64,000 nt of DNA from CAZYTM01 sp964649725 (lineage in GTDB: Bacteria > Desulfobacterota > Desulfuromonadia > Geobacterales > Geobacteraceae), in contig CAZYTM010000005.1 in NCBI GenBank assembly GCA_964649725.1, positions 124,001-188,000 on the forward strand. Direction: 5' to 3'. Below, piece by piece: positions 8,202 through 16,651 of the stretch. The position numbers and the translations under genes were made by a program. A model generated the notes under the pieces. The model made no database searches, was not told where the DNA came from, and saw only the letters and a list, made by a program, of their open reading frames with translations. The stretch's first letter is position 1. Every line of letters begins with the position of its first letter.

Positions 8202-9665
8202 TCAACTGTAAGACTGCAATATCTTCTCGATTATTCCGGTTGTCGACTTGCCGTCGACGAACTGCACCAGCTCCAACCTGCCGCCGTACGACTCAACCAG
8301 ATCTTTACCGACGACCCCTTCCGGGCTATAGTCACCCCCTTTGACCAGCACAGCTGGCCGCAGGGTCTCGATCAGCCGCAGCGGGGTATCTTCATCAAAT
8401 ATAACCAGGTAGTCGATGCAGTCTAGTGCGGCCAGAAGATGCGCCCGCTCCTCCTGATTTATGAGCGGCCGCTTCTCCCCCTTCAGCCGGCGAACAGAAT
8501 CATCACTGTTGAGGCCAAGCACCAGCAGGTCTCCGTAGGTGCGTGCCTTTTGCAGATACTTGACATGCCCGACATGAATCAGATCGAAACAGCCGTTGGT
8601 AAAAACCACCTGGCGCCCTTTTGCCTGCTCAGCGGCAATGATCGTAGCAAGCACATCGAGATTCTTGATCTTGGCCTCACTATCCTGATGCCCCCGACCG
8701 ACCTCCTCGATAATCTCGGCCGGAGCGACCGTGGAAGTACCTACCTTGCCAACGGCTATCCCGGCAGCCACGTTTGCCAGCCTGGCGGCTTCAAGACAAC
8801 TCCTGCCGCAGGCCATCGCCAGCCCCATTACCGCCAGTACCGTATCGCCGGCGCCAGTGACGTCAAAAACCTCCCTGGCCATGGTCGGGATATGCATACT
8901 CTCCTGTTGCTGAAACAGCGACATCCCCTGCTCGCTTCGGGTAATCAACAGAGCGTCCAGTCGCAGCTCCTGAAGAAGCTTGGTACCGGCGTGGCTGAGG
9001 CTTTCGTCATCTTGGATGGAGATGCCGGATGCCATTTCAGCCTCGCGCCGATTGGGGGTAAGTATGGTCGCGCCCCGGTATTTACTGTAATCATTACCTT
9101 TGGGGTCGATAACAACCGGGATACCTCGTTGTCGACCGACAGTGGTAATAGTTTCGAGGACTGCCGGAGTGAGTACCCCTTTCAGATAATCTGATGCGAG
9201 TATGACATCGAAATCCCCCCCCCTGGTGGCGACAAAATCGATGATCCGGGACTCGAACTCGGCACCGAGCGGCTCCCTGGTCTCCCGGTCGATCCGGACG
9301 ATCTGCTGGTTGGTGGCCAGCACCCTGGTCTTCTTGCTGGTGCGGCGGAGCGGGTCCTCAAAGAGGCCGCTGATATCCACCCCCTTGCCGGCCAGCACAT
9401 GCTGGAGGATGGTACCGTTTTCATCGCCTCCTATGACGCTTAGGACCGTTACAGTGCAACCGAGCGCCACCAGGTTGTTGATGACATTCCCGGCACCCCC
9501 CAGGCGCAGGTCTTCACGCATGACGTCGACGACCTGGACCGGAGCCTCGGGCGAGATACGCTCCGCTCTACCCCAGAGATATTCATCGAGCATCAGGTCA
9601 CCGACCACCAATGCCCGTATGGAACCGGCACGTTTGAATAGCGACTCTATGTTCTTCCGTTCCAT
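8202..9665 (-). CDS. hldE: Bifunctional D-beta-heptose 7-phosphate kinase / heptose 1-phosphate adenylyltransferase
   Basis: HldE performs the kinase and nucleotidyl-transfer steps of ADP-heptose synthesis for LPS inner core. The 487-residue protein has the full two-domain architecture. The N-terminal PfkB-type ribokinase domain (1 to about 320) shows GGAGN at 56-60 and the catalytic GAGD at 271-274. The C-terminal cytidylyltransferase-like domain (about 345-487) shows NGCFDLIHVGH at 357-367. Both active sites look intact. It is transcribed after gmhA and the deoxyhypusine-synthase-like gene and before gmhB. Confidence 0.96.
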   Translation of the reverse strand: MERKNIESLFKRAGSIRALVVGDLMLDEYLWGRAERISPEAPVQVVDVMREDLRLGGAGNVINNLVALGCTVTVLSVIGGDENGTILQHVLAGKGVDISGLFEDPLRRTSKKTRVLATNQQIVRIDRETREPLGAEFESRIIDFVATRGGDFDVILASDYLKGVLTPAVLETITTVGRQRGIPVVIDPKGNDYSKYRGATILTPNRREAEMASGISIQDDESLSHAGTKLLQELRLDALLITRSEQGMSLFQQQESMHIPTMAREVFDVTGAGDTVLAVMGLAMACGRSCLEAARLANVAAGIAVGKVGTSTVAPAEIIEEVGRGHQDSEAKIKNLDVLATIIAAEQAKGRQVVFTNGCFDLIHVGHVKYLQKARTYGDLLVLGLNSDDSVRRLKGEKRPLINQEERAHLLAALDCIDYLVIFDEDTPLRLIETLRPAVLVKGGDYSPEGVVGKDLVESYGGRLELVQFVDGKSTTGIIEKILQSYS

Positions 9666-9712
9666 AAACTATCTCCTGCCGCTCGGATCGAGCTTTCAGT
9701 CATAACCTTGTG

Positions 9713-10660
9713 CTACCCTATTCTGTCCAGTATCCCGGCTGCCAGAAGCGGCAACATGATCTCATGATGGCCGGTAATGGTGTAGCCACGCCCCTTCCCG
9801 GAAGTCGGGCGTTTGACGACATTCTGCAAGGGGCGATAATGCTGCACCATGTCGAAGTTTGCCGTTGTGAAGTTATCCACCTTATGCCCCAGGTTCTGGG
9901 CTATGGAGAGCGCTTTGAGGAAGACCTCAGGCAAGAGTACGGCACTCCCTATGTTGAGATAGACCCCCCCCTCGCCAAGATCCGTGACTACCGAAGTAAG
10001 CAGCCGGAAATCGGTAAAAGAGGCCGCACCGATGACTGCTCCGTCAGCATCGGGATGCTGGTGGATGATGTCGGTGCCGATCGCCACATGCACGGTGACC
10101 GGGATGTCACGCTCCACGCAGGCTGCCAGCAGGCTGAAATCCTTGAATGGGTGCCTGTTGTCGATGATGTAGCGGCCGACTGCCTCACCGTAGCCGATTC
10201 CTTCAGCCACACCGGCCTTGAGCGCCCGGTTGATCTCGCGGCCGGTCTCTTCGGCCATGCCGAACATGCCGTGATGCAGAACAGCTCCCACATCCTCACT
10301 CGATTCGCCGATCAGGGATATTTCAAAGTCATGGACAGAGCCGGCACCGTTCAAGGCGATGGCTGATATCACCCCGGCATCAAGAAGACCCTTCAAAAGC
10401 GGCTGCAGGCCGCATTTGATGACATGGGCCCCCATTGCCATGATTATTGGCTTCCCCTGCCGATGAGCTGTCACGATTGCATCGATAATCCCGTGCAGGT
10501 CATGGGCCGCCAGCTGATCGGGTAGAGCGGCCAGCAAATCCCGCACCGTCATGCCGCTGCGTACGGCAGTACCAAAATGCTTCTTCACGCTCACCTTGTT
10601 CTTCCGCTCCGCTAGAGGATAGGTGTTTACCGCAGCAAGGTCGACTGGTCGGTATTTCAT
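9713..10660 (-). CDS. Deoxyhypusine-synthase-like protein
   Basis: The 315-residue protein belongs to the deoxyhypusine synthase family. It has a Rossmann-type NAD fold with MAMGAHVIKCG (75-85), NGAGSVHDFE (104-113), TVHVAIGTDIIHQHP (189-203) and NFTTANFDMVQHYRP (263-277). By eye, VVKRP around K283 may correspond to the catalytic Lys that carries the aminobutyl group in the eukaryotic enzyme. Bacteria lack eIF5A, so the acceptor must differ; polyamine chemistry is the most reasonable guess. It lies inside the heptose/mre cluster, 25 bases after gmhA. Family sure, function open. Confidence 0.8.
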   Translation of the reverse strand: MKYRPVDLAAVNTYPLAERKNKVSVKKHFGTAVRSGMTVRDLLAALPDQLAAHDLHGIIDAIVTAHRQGKPIIMAMGAHVIKCGLQPLLKGLLDAGVISAIALNGAGSVHDFEISLIGESSEDVGAVLHHGMFGMAEETGREINRALKAGVAEGIGYGEAVGRYIIDNRHPFKDFSLLAACVERDIPVTVHVAIGTDIIHQHPDADGAVIGAASFTDFRLLTSVVTDLGEGGVYLNIGSAVLLPEVFLKALSIAQNLGHKVDNFTTANFDMVQHYRPLQNVVKRPTSGKGRGYTITGHHEIMLPLLAAGILDRIG

Positions 10661-10685
10661 GGCAGGACTCTCCGCTTGGCTCTGG

Positions 10686-11291
10686 TTATACCTGTGGGCC
10701 GAACATTCTCTGCTCGATCAGGTCACAGAGAATATGGATGATAGTGATATGCCCCTCCTGGATGCGCGGCGTATTCTGGACCGGCACGGTGATATCCAGA
10801 TCGGCCAGCTCCCTGATCGTCCCGCCATCCCGGCCAAGCAGGGCGACCGTCTTGCAGCCGATACTCCGCGCATAATCGAGGGCGACCTGTACGTTCGGTG
10901 ATGAACCGCTGGTGGATATGCCTATGACCACGTCTCCCGGCTCTGCCAATGCTTCGATCTGCCGACGGAAGACCGCCTCAAAGCCATAGTCATTTCCGAT
11001 GGCGGTCAGTATCGATGAGTCAGTAGTAAGGGCCAGTGCCGGCAACCCGCGTCGTTCCATCTTGAAGCGGCTGACAATCTCGGCGGCAAAATGCTGGGCA
11101 TCGGCAGCCGAACCGCCATTACCCATGATCATCAGTTTGCGGCCATGCTGCAGCGCCTCGACAAGCAGTTCGGCCAGCGTGGCGATCCGCTCCACCAGCT
11201 GCTCTTGCAGTAGCGCAATTACACCCTGATGCTCCTTGAGTTGCGCCTTTATCTCATCGGCCAAAACCTGCCTGATCTCACCCTCAACCAT
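10686..11291 (-). CDS. gmhA: Sedoheptulose 7-phosphate isomerase
   Basis: This SIS-domain isomerase makes D-glycero-D-manno-heptose 7-phosphate, the first step to ADP-heptose. From ATG 11291 the protein has 201 residues; this start has AAGGGGA upstream and clears the previous stop at 11306, whereas an in-frame start at 11336 would overlap it with a Cys/His leader. GNGGSAADAQHFAAE is at 57-71, STSGSSPN at 127-134, and the metal residues H67, E71, Q178 and H186 line up with those of the enterobacterial enzyme. Confidence 0.94.
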   Translation of the reverse strand: MVEGEIRQVLADEIKAQLKEHQGVIALLQEQLVERIATLAELLVEALQHGRKLMIMGNGGSAADAQHFAAEIVSRFKMERRGLPALALTTDSSILTAIGNDYGFEAVFRRQIEALAEPGDVVIGISTSGSSPNVQVALDYARSIGCKTVALLGRDGGTIRELADLDITVPVQNTPRIQEGHITIIHILCDLIEQRMFGPQV

Positions 11292-11305
11292 CCGGCAATC
11301 CCCTT

Positions 11306-12382
11306 TCACGAAGTGCAGGCCGCAATCATGGCACAATTTTGCGCAGCATTATCGACCTGTGCTGTAATGATATCCTCCAACTCCCTGAAGGGGAGCGCCT
11401 CCGGCAGACCAGGGAAATCTATACCATCGACACCGGCAACCGGGATGATAGCTGCATCTGCCTGCAGCAACTGCTCGAATCTCTTTCTGGCCCCTTTTTC
11501 TCCACCGAACATTGGCAGCGGCAGCAGAGTAATACTTTCGTGAATCGGCATGCCGCCATTCTTTTGCAGCAGCCGGCAGAGGCTCCCGGCAGCTATGATG
11601 GTAAAACGGTACCCCTGGCGCGCCCCGAGCAGGACAATCCGGAGTTTCTGTTGCACCGAAGAGTAATCCATCTCCTTGGGTATATAGATGCAGTAGGCAG
11701 CGTCCTCCCCCCATTTGGCCAGAAAGAATTTTCTGCTCTGTTCGACTAACTCCCGCCGCCGTTCTACTGAGCCGAGCGGGACTTCATCGACGAAGCTGAC
11801 CAGACCTCCTGCAACGGCATAGGTCAAATAACCATGCAGATACGCCTGCCGGGAGTAGTCCTTGAGGCACCAGACCCCGCCATCAAGCAGCTCGTCAAAA
11901 CCGCCGATCCGGTCATAAAGCTCTTTCCGGATGAGCATCGCCGCCAGCGACCCGTGCGTCACCTCCTGCACAACTGCAGCAGGCCGCCCCCCCATCTTCT
12001 TGCTGCCAGCTTCAACCAGCCTGGGGATGATAATGCCCGCTTCGGCATTGCTGCCGGCAAACTCCACCAGCGGCTCAAGCCAGCCGGCACTTACCAGAGT
12101 GGTCGGCCGCACCACCACGATTAGTGGTGCCTCGGCCCTTGCCAGCCCTCTGTTTACAGCTTTGATGTAACCCTGGTTGCATTCGGTCCGCAGCAGCAGC
12201 GCCCGATCATCAAGTCTTTCGGCAAACTCTTCCAGCAGGATTTCCGTCTCCCGGTCACTGCCATTGTCAACCAGCACAAAGCGGGCACCTTTACTATGCT
12301 GAATAAGGCTGACCAGACAGTTTCGTGTCTCTATCGGCCTGTTCCAGACCGGGACTATGATGTCTATAGCGTGCTGGGGCAT
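11306..12382 (-). CDS. Family 2 glycosyltransferase with extra C-terminal domain
   Basis: Residues 1 to about 225 form a GT-A fold: IIVPVWNRPIETR at 8-20, VDNGSD at 38-43, and NQGYIKAVNRGL at 69-80. In most relatives the next segment carries a metal-binding Asp in a context like N-S-D-T; here the corresponding stretch reads RPTT at 92-95, so the usual DXD-type acid is absent. Residues from about 245 to 358 form a separate alpha/beta region I do not recognise (RIVLLGARQGYRF, then AAIIPVAGVDGID). It sits between mreB and gmhA and probably acts in envelope sugar assembly. Whether it is catalytic is uncertain. Confidence 0.75.
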   Translation of the reverse strand: MPQHAIDIIVPVWNRPIETRNCLVSLIQHSKGARFVLVDNGSDRETEILLEEFAERLDDRALLLRTECNQGYIKAVNRGLARAEAPLIVVVRPTTLVSAGWLEPLVEFAGSNAEAGIIIPRLVEAGSKKMGGRPAAVVQEVTHGSLAAMLIRKELYDRIGGFDELLDGGVWCLKDYSRQAYLHGYLTYAVAGGLVSFVDEVPLGSVERRRELVEQSRKFFLAKWGEDAAYCIYIPKEMDYSSVQQKLRIVLLGARQGYRFTIIAAGSLCRLLQKNGGMPIHESITLLPLPMFGGEKGARKRFEQLLQADAAIIPVAGVDGIDFPGLPEALPFRELEDIITAQVDNAAQNCAMIAACTS

Positions 12383-12503
12383 TGCCGTCCAGTTTCAATC
12401 CGAGTCGTGTAGAGCTGCTCTGTTCTCTGCAGGTTAGAGTTAAACAAGGCCCATGCCGAACGGCGCGGACCTTGCCAGACCTGTTGCTATGTGACCATTC
12501 GGG

Positions 12504-13547
12504 TCAGGAACTGACCGCCACGCTGCGGAGCAGATTCAGTTCATCAAGTACCTTGCCTGAGCCTAACACCACGCAGGAGAGCGGGTCTTCGGCTGTCACA
12601 ACCGGCAGACCGGTCTCTTCACGGAGAAGCATATCGAGATTTCTCAGCAACGCCCCCCCGCCTGCAAGGACGATCCCCTTGTCAACGATATCAGCAGCCA
12701 GCTCCGGCGGAGTCCGTTCAAGGCAGATGCGGACCGCCTCGACAATGGCATTTACCGGCTCGGAGAGCGCTTCGCGCACCTCGTCCGAATTGATCTCCTG
12801 GGTCTTCGGGATGCCGGAGACCAGGTCCCGCCCCTTTACCTCCATGGTCAGTACCTTCTCGCCGGGGAACGCCTCGCCGATGTCGATCTTGATTATCTCG
12901 GCCATCCGGTCACCGATGAGGAGATTGTATTTCCGTTTGATGTACTGGACGATCGCTTCGTCCATCTTGTCGCCACCGACCCGCACCGACTTGGTATAGA
13001 CGATACCGGCCAGAGAGATCACCGCCACTTCGGTGGTGCCGCCACCGATATCGACGATCATGTTGCCGGAGGCCTCGGTAATCGGGAGACCGGCACCTAT
13101 TGCAGCTGCCATCGGCTCTTCGATAAGATAGACCTCACGGGCGCCGGCCGATTCGGCCGACTCCTTGACCGCCCGTTTCTCCACCTGGGTGATCCCCGAC
13201 GGGACGCAGATAACTATACGCGGCCGGACCAGAGTCTTCCGGTTGTGCACCTTGTGGATGAAATAACGAAGCATCTCCTCGGTGATATCGAAGTCGGCGA
13301 TTACCCCGTCTTTCATCGGGCGTATGGCAGTAATGCTCCCCGGGGTCCGGCCAAGCATCTTCTTGGCCTCCATTCCGACCGCCAGGACCTTCTGCTGACC
13401 GTTGTTCATCTTCTGCACCGCCACCACCGACGGCTCACTCACTACGATACCCTTCCCCTTCAGATAGACCAGGGTATTGGCGGTACCTAGATCAATGGCC
13501 AGGTCGTTGGAAAACATCCCTAGCACATAGTCGAATATTTTAAGCAT
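12504..13547 (-). CDS. mreB: Rod-shape-determining actin homologue MreB
   Basis: MreB is the cytoskeletal ATPase that organises lateral wall synthesis. I take ATG 13547, six bases after GGAGAA, giving 347 residues, the usual size. The actin phosphate-1 motif DLGTANTLVY lies near the N-terminus, DIGGGTTEVAVIS forms phosphate-2, and GIVLAGGGALLRNLD the adenosine motif. It is the first gene of the long envelope cluster and diverges from the ppiD-like gene. About 120 bases separate its stop from the glycosyltransferase start, so part of the cluster may have its own promoter. Confidence 0.97.
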   Translation of the reverse strand: MLKIFDYVLGMFSNDLAIDLGTANTLVYLKGKGIVVSEPSVVAVQKMNNGQQKVLAVGMEAKKMLGRTPGSITAIRPMKDGVIADFDITEEMLRYFIHKVHNRKTLVRPRIVICVPSGITQVEKRAVKESAESAGAREVYLIEEPMAAAIGAGLPITEASGNMIVDIGGGTTEVAVISLAGIVYTKSVRVGGDKMDEAIVQYIKRKYNLLIGDRMAEIIKIDIGEAFPGEKVLTMEVKGRDLVSGIPKTQEINSDEVREALSEPVNAIVEAVRICLERTPPELAADIVDKGIVLAGGGALLRNLDMLLREETGLPVVTAEDPLSCVVLGSGKVLDELNLLRSVAVSS

Positions 13548-13596
13548 TACTTCTCCTTTCCCGCGCTTGTCCAAGTAAAATCCAGCAAAGTGTTAA

Positions 13597-13625
13597 ATGA
13601 TAACAAATTGATGATGGGCATGCAA
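13597..13625 (-). promoter_or_regulatory. Candidate sigma-70 promoter of mreB
   Basis: On the minus strand TTGCAT (13620-13625) and TATCAT (13597-13602) are separated by exactly 17 bases. The -10 matches five of six consensus bases and the -35 three of six. A start near 13590 would give a leader of about 43 bases before mreB. Confidence 0.45.
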
Positions 13626-13839
13626 GAGAGAAAATAGGTAGCGACTTCACCTCTCCATCATCTGCCTGAACCGGTCTCACCAAGCGTAGCCTTGACCAGC
13701 AATGCTGCCGGCCATATCGAACAGAAGTATCTGATTGCATATCAAACAGGTATTGATTTTGCCGGACAATTATATTACTATGCTCTGCCGTTGTGGCAAC
13801 TAAATCTGCGGTTATTCCCGCCCAAGGAGTCATCCAATC

Positions 13840-15426
13840 ATGCTCGGCATCATGCGTAAATATAAGCAATCGATCATTATCAAATTCGTCTTCGGTATCA
13901 TCGTGCTCTCATTTGTCGGCACTATTTTCCTGGTATGGGGGAAGGGTGACGACGGTTTCAAGGGCTCGGACGCCGCGGCCAAGGTGAACGGGACAAAAAT
14001 ACCGCTCAATGAGTATCTGCGCAGTGTCGACAACCTACGCCGCATTTATGACCAGATATATAACCGCTCCCTCACCCCGGAGATGGAAAAACAGCTCGGT
14101 CTGAAGAAACTGGCTCTGGACAACCTGGTGGAGAAGGTTCTGGTCTACCAGGAGGCGAAACGGATGGGTATCAAGGTAAGCAAGGACGAGATCGCTGCTG
14201 AAATAGCCAAAGTACCCTCCTTCCAGAAGAACGGCGCCTTTGATTTCCAGCTCTATCAGCAGGCGCTGCGCGGCATCCGCATGACCCCGACCGAATTCGA
14301 GGATGCCCAGGAAGAGGAGTTGCTGAGCAAGAAGGCGCGGCAGAAGATCAAGGAGCAGGTCAAGGTGAGTGACGAAGAGGTGCTCAAAGCTTATCACAAG
14401 CAGAATGACAAAATCGAACTGGCCTACTGTGCCATCGGTGCAGCTGATGTGAAGAGCGCAATCAAGATCACCGACCAGGACCTGACCACCTACCTGCAAA
14501 GTCACCAGGATGAGTTCAAGAGCGCCGAACAGATCAGCCTCTCCTATGCCCTGCTGGAGCCTGGCCAGGTAGCGGCCAAGGTGACGATAACCGAGGAAGA
14601 GGCACAGACCTATTACCAGAAGAATATCGACCGTTACCAGGGGAAGGGCGGCATCCTCCCCTTTGCCGAAGTGAAAGAGCGGGCCAGGGCCGACGCGCTG
14701 AAAAACAAAGCTGCCAAACAGGCTTATGAGATGGTTGCCGATGCGATCAACAAGAACCTGAAGGGAGCAGACTTGAAAGCTGCCGCTGCCAGCCTCGGGA
14801 TAAAGGTGAGCGAGACCCCGCTCTTCACAGCGGTGGCGCCTGCAGCAGTACTTGCTGGTGAAGCGGAACTGCTTAAACGGGCCTTTCTCCTGAAGAGCGG
14901 CGAACTTGGCGGGCCGGTGGAGACAACACGCGGGATTTACCTGTTCAAGATAAAAGAGCGGCAGCCTGCGGCTGTACCGCCACTGGCCCAGATCAGGGAG
15001 CGGTTGACCGCCAGGGTGATGGTGCAGAAGAGTGCCGAGCAGATGACGAAAAAAGCCGAAGAGACCCTGGCACTTTTGACCAAGGGGGATGCCGGGGTGA
15101 AGCTCGAATCGACCGGCAGCTTCGGCTACTCAGAGAAAGGGGAAATCCCCCGCATCGGCATCTCCAGAGACGGCATGGAGGCGGCATTCAATCTGAGCAG
15201 CGCCGCCCCGGTGCCGAAGAATCCTTTCAAGGTCGGTGACAAATGGTATGTCTTCAAGCTGAAGAACCGTCAGGCCGCCGATCAGGGGGTATTCGAAAAG
15301 AGCAAGGAACAGCTCCGCCAGACGATGCTCCCCAAACAGCAGGAAGAGGCGCTGGCCAAATGGACCAAGGAGCTTCGTGACAAGGCCAAGATAGAGATAA
15401 ATCCGGCACTGTTGACAGATAACTGA
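13840..15426 (+). CDS. ppiD: PpiD/SurA-type periplasmic folding chaperone
   Basis: The 528-residue protein is anchored by a single N-terminal membrane helix (about residues 12-32), followed by a SurA_N/PpiD chaperone domain with NGTKIPLNEYL and a helical region. A later region (about 235-375) resembles a parvulin fold with LLKSGELGGPVET but is shortened, so isomerase activity is doubtful; many PpiD proteins are chiefly chaperones for proteins leaving the Sec channel. AAGGAG precedes the ATG. It diverges from mreB and is followed after 81 bases by purC, with a heptamer repeat between. Confidence 0.82.
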   Translation: MLGIMRKYKQSIIIKFVFGIIVLSFVGTIFLVWGKGDDGFKGSDAAAKVNGTKIPLNEYLRSVDNLRRIYDQIYNRSLTPEMEKQLGLKKLALDNLVEKVLVYQEAKRMGIKVSKDEIAAEIAKVPSFQKNGAFDFQLYQQALRGIRMTPTEFEDAQEEELLSKKARQKIKEQVKVSDEEVLKAYHKQNDKIELAYCAIGAADVKSAIKITDQDLTTYLQSHQDEFKSAEQISLSYALLEPGQVAAKVTITEEEAQTYYQKNIDRYQGKGGILPFAEVKERARADALKNKAAKQAYEMVADAINKNLKGADLKAAAASLGIKVSETPLFTAVAPAAVLAGEAELLKRAFLLKSGELGGPVETTRGIYLFKIKERQPAAVPPLAQIRERLTARVMVQKSAEQMTKKAEETLALLTKGDAGVKLESTGSFGYSEKGEIPRIGISRDGMEAAFNLSSAAPVPKNPFKVGDKWYVFKLKNRQAADQGVFEKSKEQLRQTMLPKQQEEALAKWTKELRDKAKIEINPALLTDN

Positions 15427-15443
15427 TAAATGATAAGACTGAT

Positions 15444-15470
15444 AGCTCAAAGCTGAGAGTTCAAGGTTGA
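15444..15470 (+). repeat. Heptamer repeat between ppiD-like gene and purC
   Basis: Four seven-base steps, AGCTCAA-AGCTGAG-AGTTCAA-GGTTGA, share the style of the repeats at 8064-8196. They lie between the ppiD-like stop and the purC ribosome site. Confidence 0.5.
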
Positions 15471-15507
15471 TGCACTATATAAAATTTCCTGCTTATGGAG
15501 GGGTGAC

Positions 15508-16398
15508 ATGTCCAAACTGGTACTGCAGACCGAACTGCCCGATCTGAAACTTGCCGGCCGCGGCAAAGTCCGCGACATCTACGACCTGGGTGACACACTG
15601 CTGATTGTCACCTCGGACCGGATCTCCGCTTTTGACGTAATCATGAATGAAGGGATCCCGGACAAGGGTTTTGTCCTGAACCAGATATCCGCCTTCTGGT
15701 TCCGGCAGATGGAGGATATCATCCCGAACCATATCATCTCCACTGAGGTGAAGGATTTCCCGGCCAGCTGCCAGAAGTACGCCGAGATCCTGGAGGGGCG
15801 CTCCATGCACGTTAAAAAGGCCAAGCCGTTGCCGGCCGAGTGTATCGTCCGTGGCTACCTCTCCGGTTCGGGCTGGAAAGACTACAAGGCGACCGGCGCC
15901 ATCTGCGGCATCACCCTGCCTGCCGGGCTGGTCGAATCCGACCAGCTGCCGGAACCTATCTTCACCCCCTCTACCAAGGCGGAACTCGGCACCCATGACG
16001 AGAATATCTCCTTTGAGGAGATGGTCGCCATGTGCGGCGCAGAGATCGCCACCAAGGTCCGCGACGTCACCCTGAAGATCTACGCCAAGGCACGCGACAT
16101 TGCTGCCACCAAGGGGATCATCATTGCTGACACCAAGTTCGAGTATGGTATCTACAATGGCGAACTGATCATCATCGACGAATGCATGACCCCCGATTCC
16201 AGCCGCTTCTGGCCGAAGGAGACCTACAAACCGGGCGGCCCACAACCATCTTTTGACAAACAGTTCCTCCGCGACTACCTGGAGACCCTCGACTGGGGCA
16301 AGACCGCCCCTGCTCCGCCCCTCCCCGAGGAGATCGTGCGGAAGACCGGGGAGAAGTATATGGAGGCACTGGTCAAGCTGACCGGCAAGGGGAAGTGA
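15508..16398 (+). CDS. purC: Phosphoribosylaminoimidazole-succinocarboxamide synthase
   Basis: PurC condenses CAIR and aspartate with ATP in purine synthesis. The 296-residue protein begins with the substrate-binding GRGKVRDIYDLGD near residues 17-29 and contains VIMNEGIPDKG, PAECIVRGYLSGSGWKDY and DTKFEYG, all family signatures. Length fits the longer PurC class found outside enterobacteria. GGAGGGGTG lies directly upstream of the ATG. A strong terminator follows, so it probably ends the ppiD-like/purC transcript. Confidence 0.96.
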   Translation: MSKLVLQTELPDLKLAGRGKVRDIYDLGDTLLIVTSDRISAFDVIMNEGIPDKGFVLNQISAFWFRQMEDIIPNHIISTEVKDFPASCQKYAEILEGRSMHVKKAKPLPAECIVRGYLSGSGWKDYKATGAICGITLPAGLVESDQLPEPIFTPSTKAELGTHDENISFEEMVAMCGAEIATKVRDVTLKIYAKARDIAATKGIIIADTKFEYGIYNGELIIIDECMTPDSSRFWPKETYKPGGPQPSFDKQFLRDYLETLDWGKTAPAPPLPEEIVRKTGEKYMEALVKLTGKGK

Positions 16399-16442
16399 TT
16401 TAACTTCTTTTCAGCAACAATAATCATCCGCAGATGCAAGCA

Positions 16443-16478
16443 AGCCCCGGCCGGAAATGGCCGGGGCTTTTTATTTTT
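16443..16478 (+). terminator. Rho-independent terminator after purC
   Basis: A perfect ten-base stem (AGCCCCGGCC at 16443-16452 with GGCCGGGGCT at 16459-16468) and a six-base loop are followed by a T-rich run (TTTTATTTTT). Confidence 0.93.
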
Positions 16479-16555
16479 CTGCTCAGGGACTTGCACGGAT
16501 GAAGACTGAATTGACTCTAGAACAGAGTTGCAGAATATTATTCATCTCTCCGGTT

Positions 16556-16578
16556 TACCTGTAGCTCATTTACAGGTA
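16556..16578. promoter_or_regulatory. Perfect dyad upstream of pfkA, possible operator
   Basis: TACCTGTA (16556-16563) and TACAGGTA (16571-16578) form a perfect eight-base inverted repeat with a seven-base spacer, 74 bases before the pfkA start. A TATACT hexamer at 16613-16618 could serve as a -10 element downstream, placing the dyad near an activator or repressor position. No T-run follows, so it is not a terminator. Confidence 0.4.
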
Positions 16579-16651
16579 CAATCATGCATAGATATTGCGG
16601 ACTGACCGGCTGTATACTATGTCTGCGTCATGAATCAACTGGAGGTGCCAT

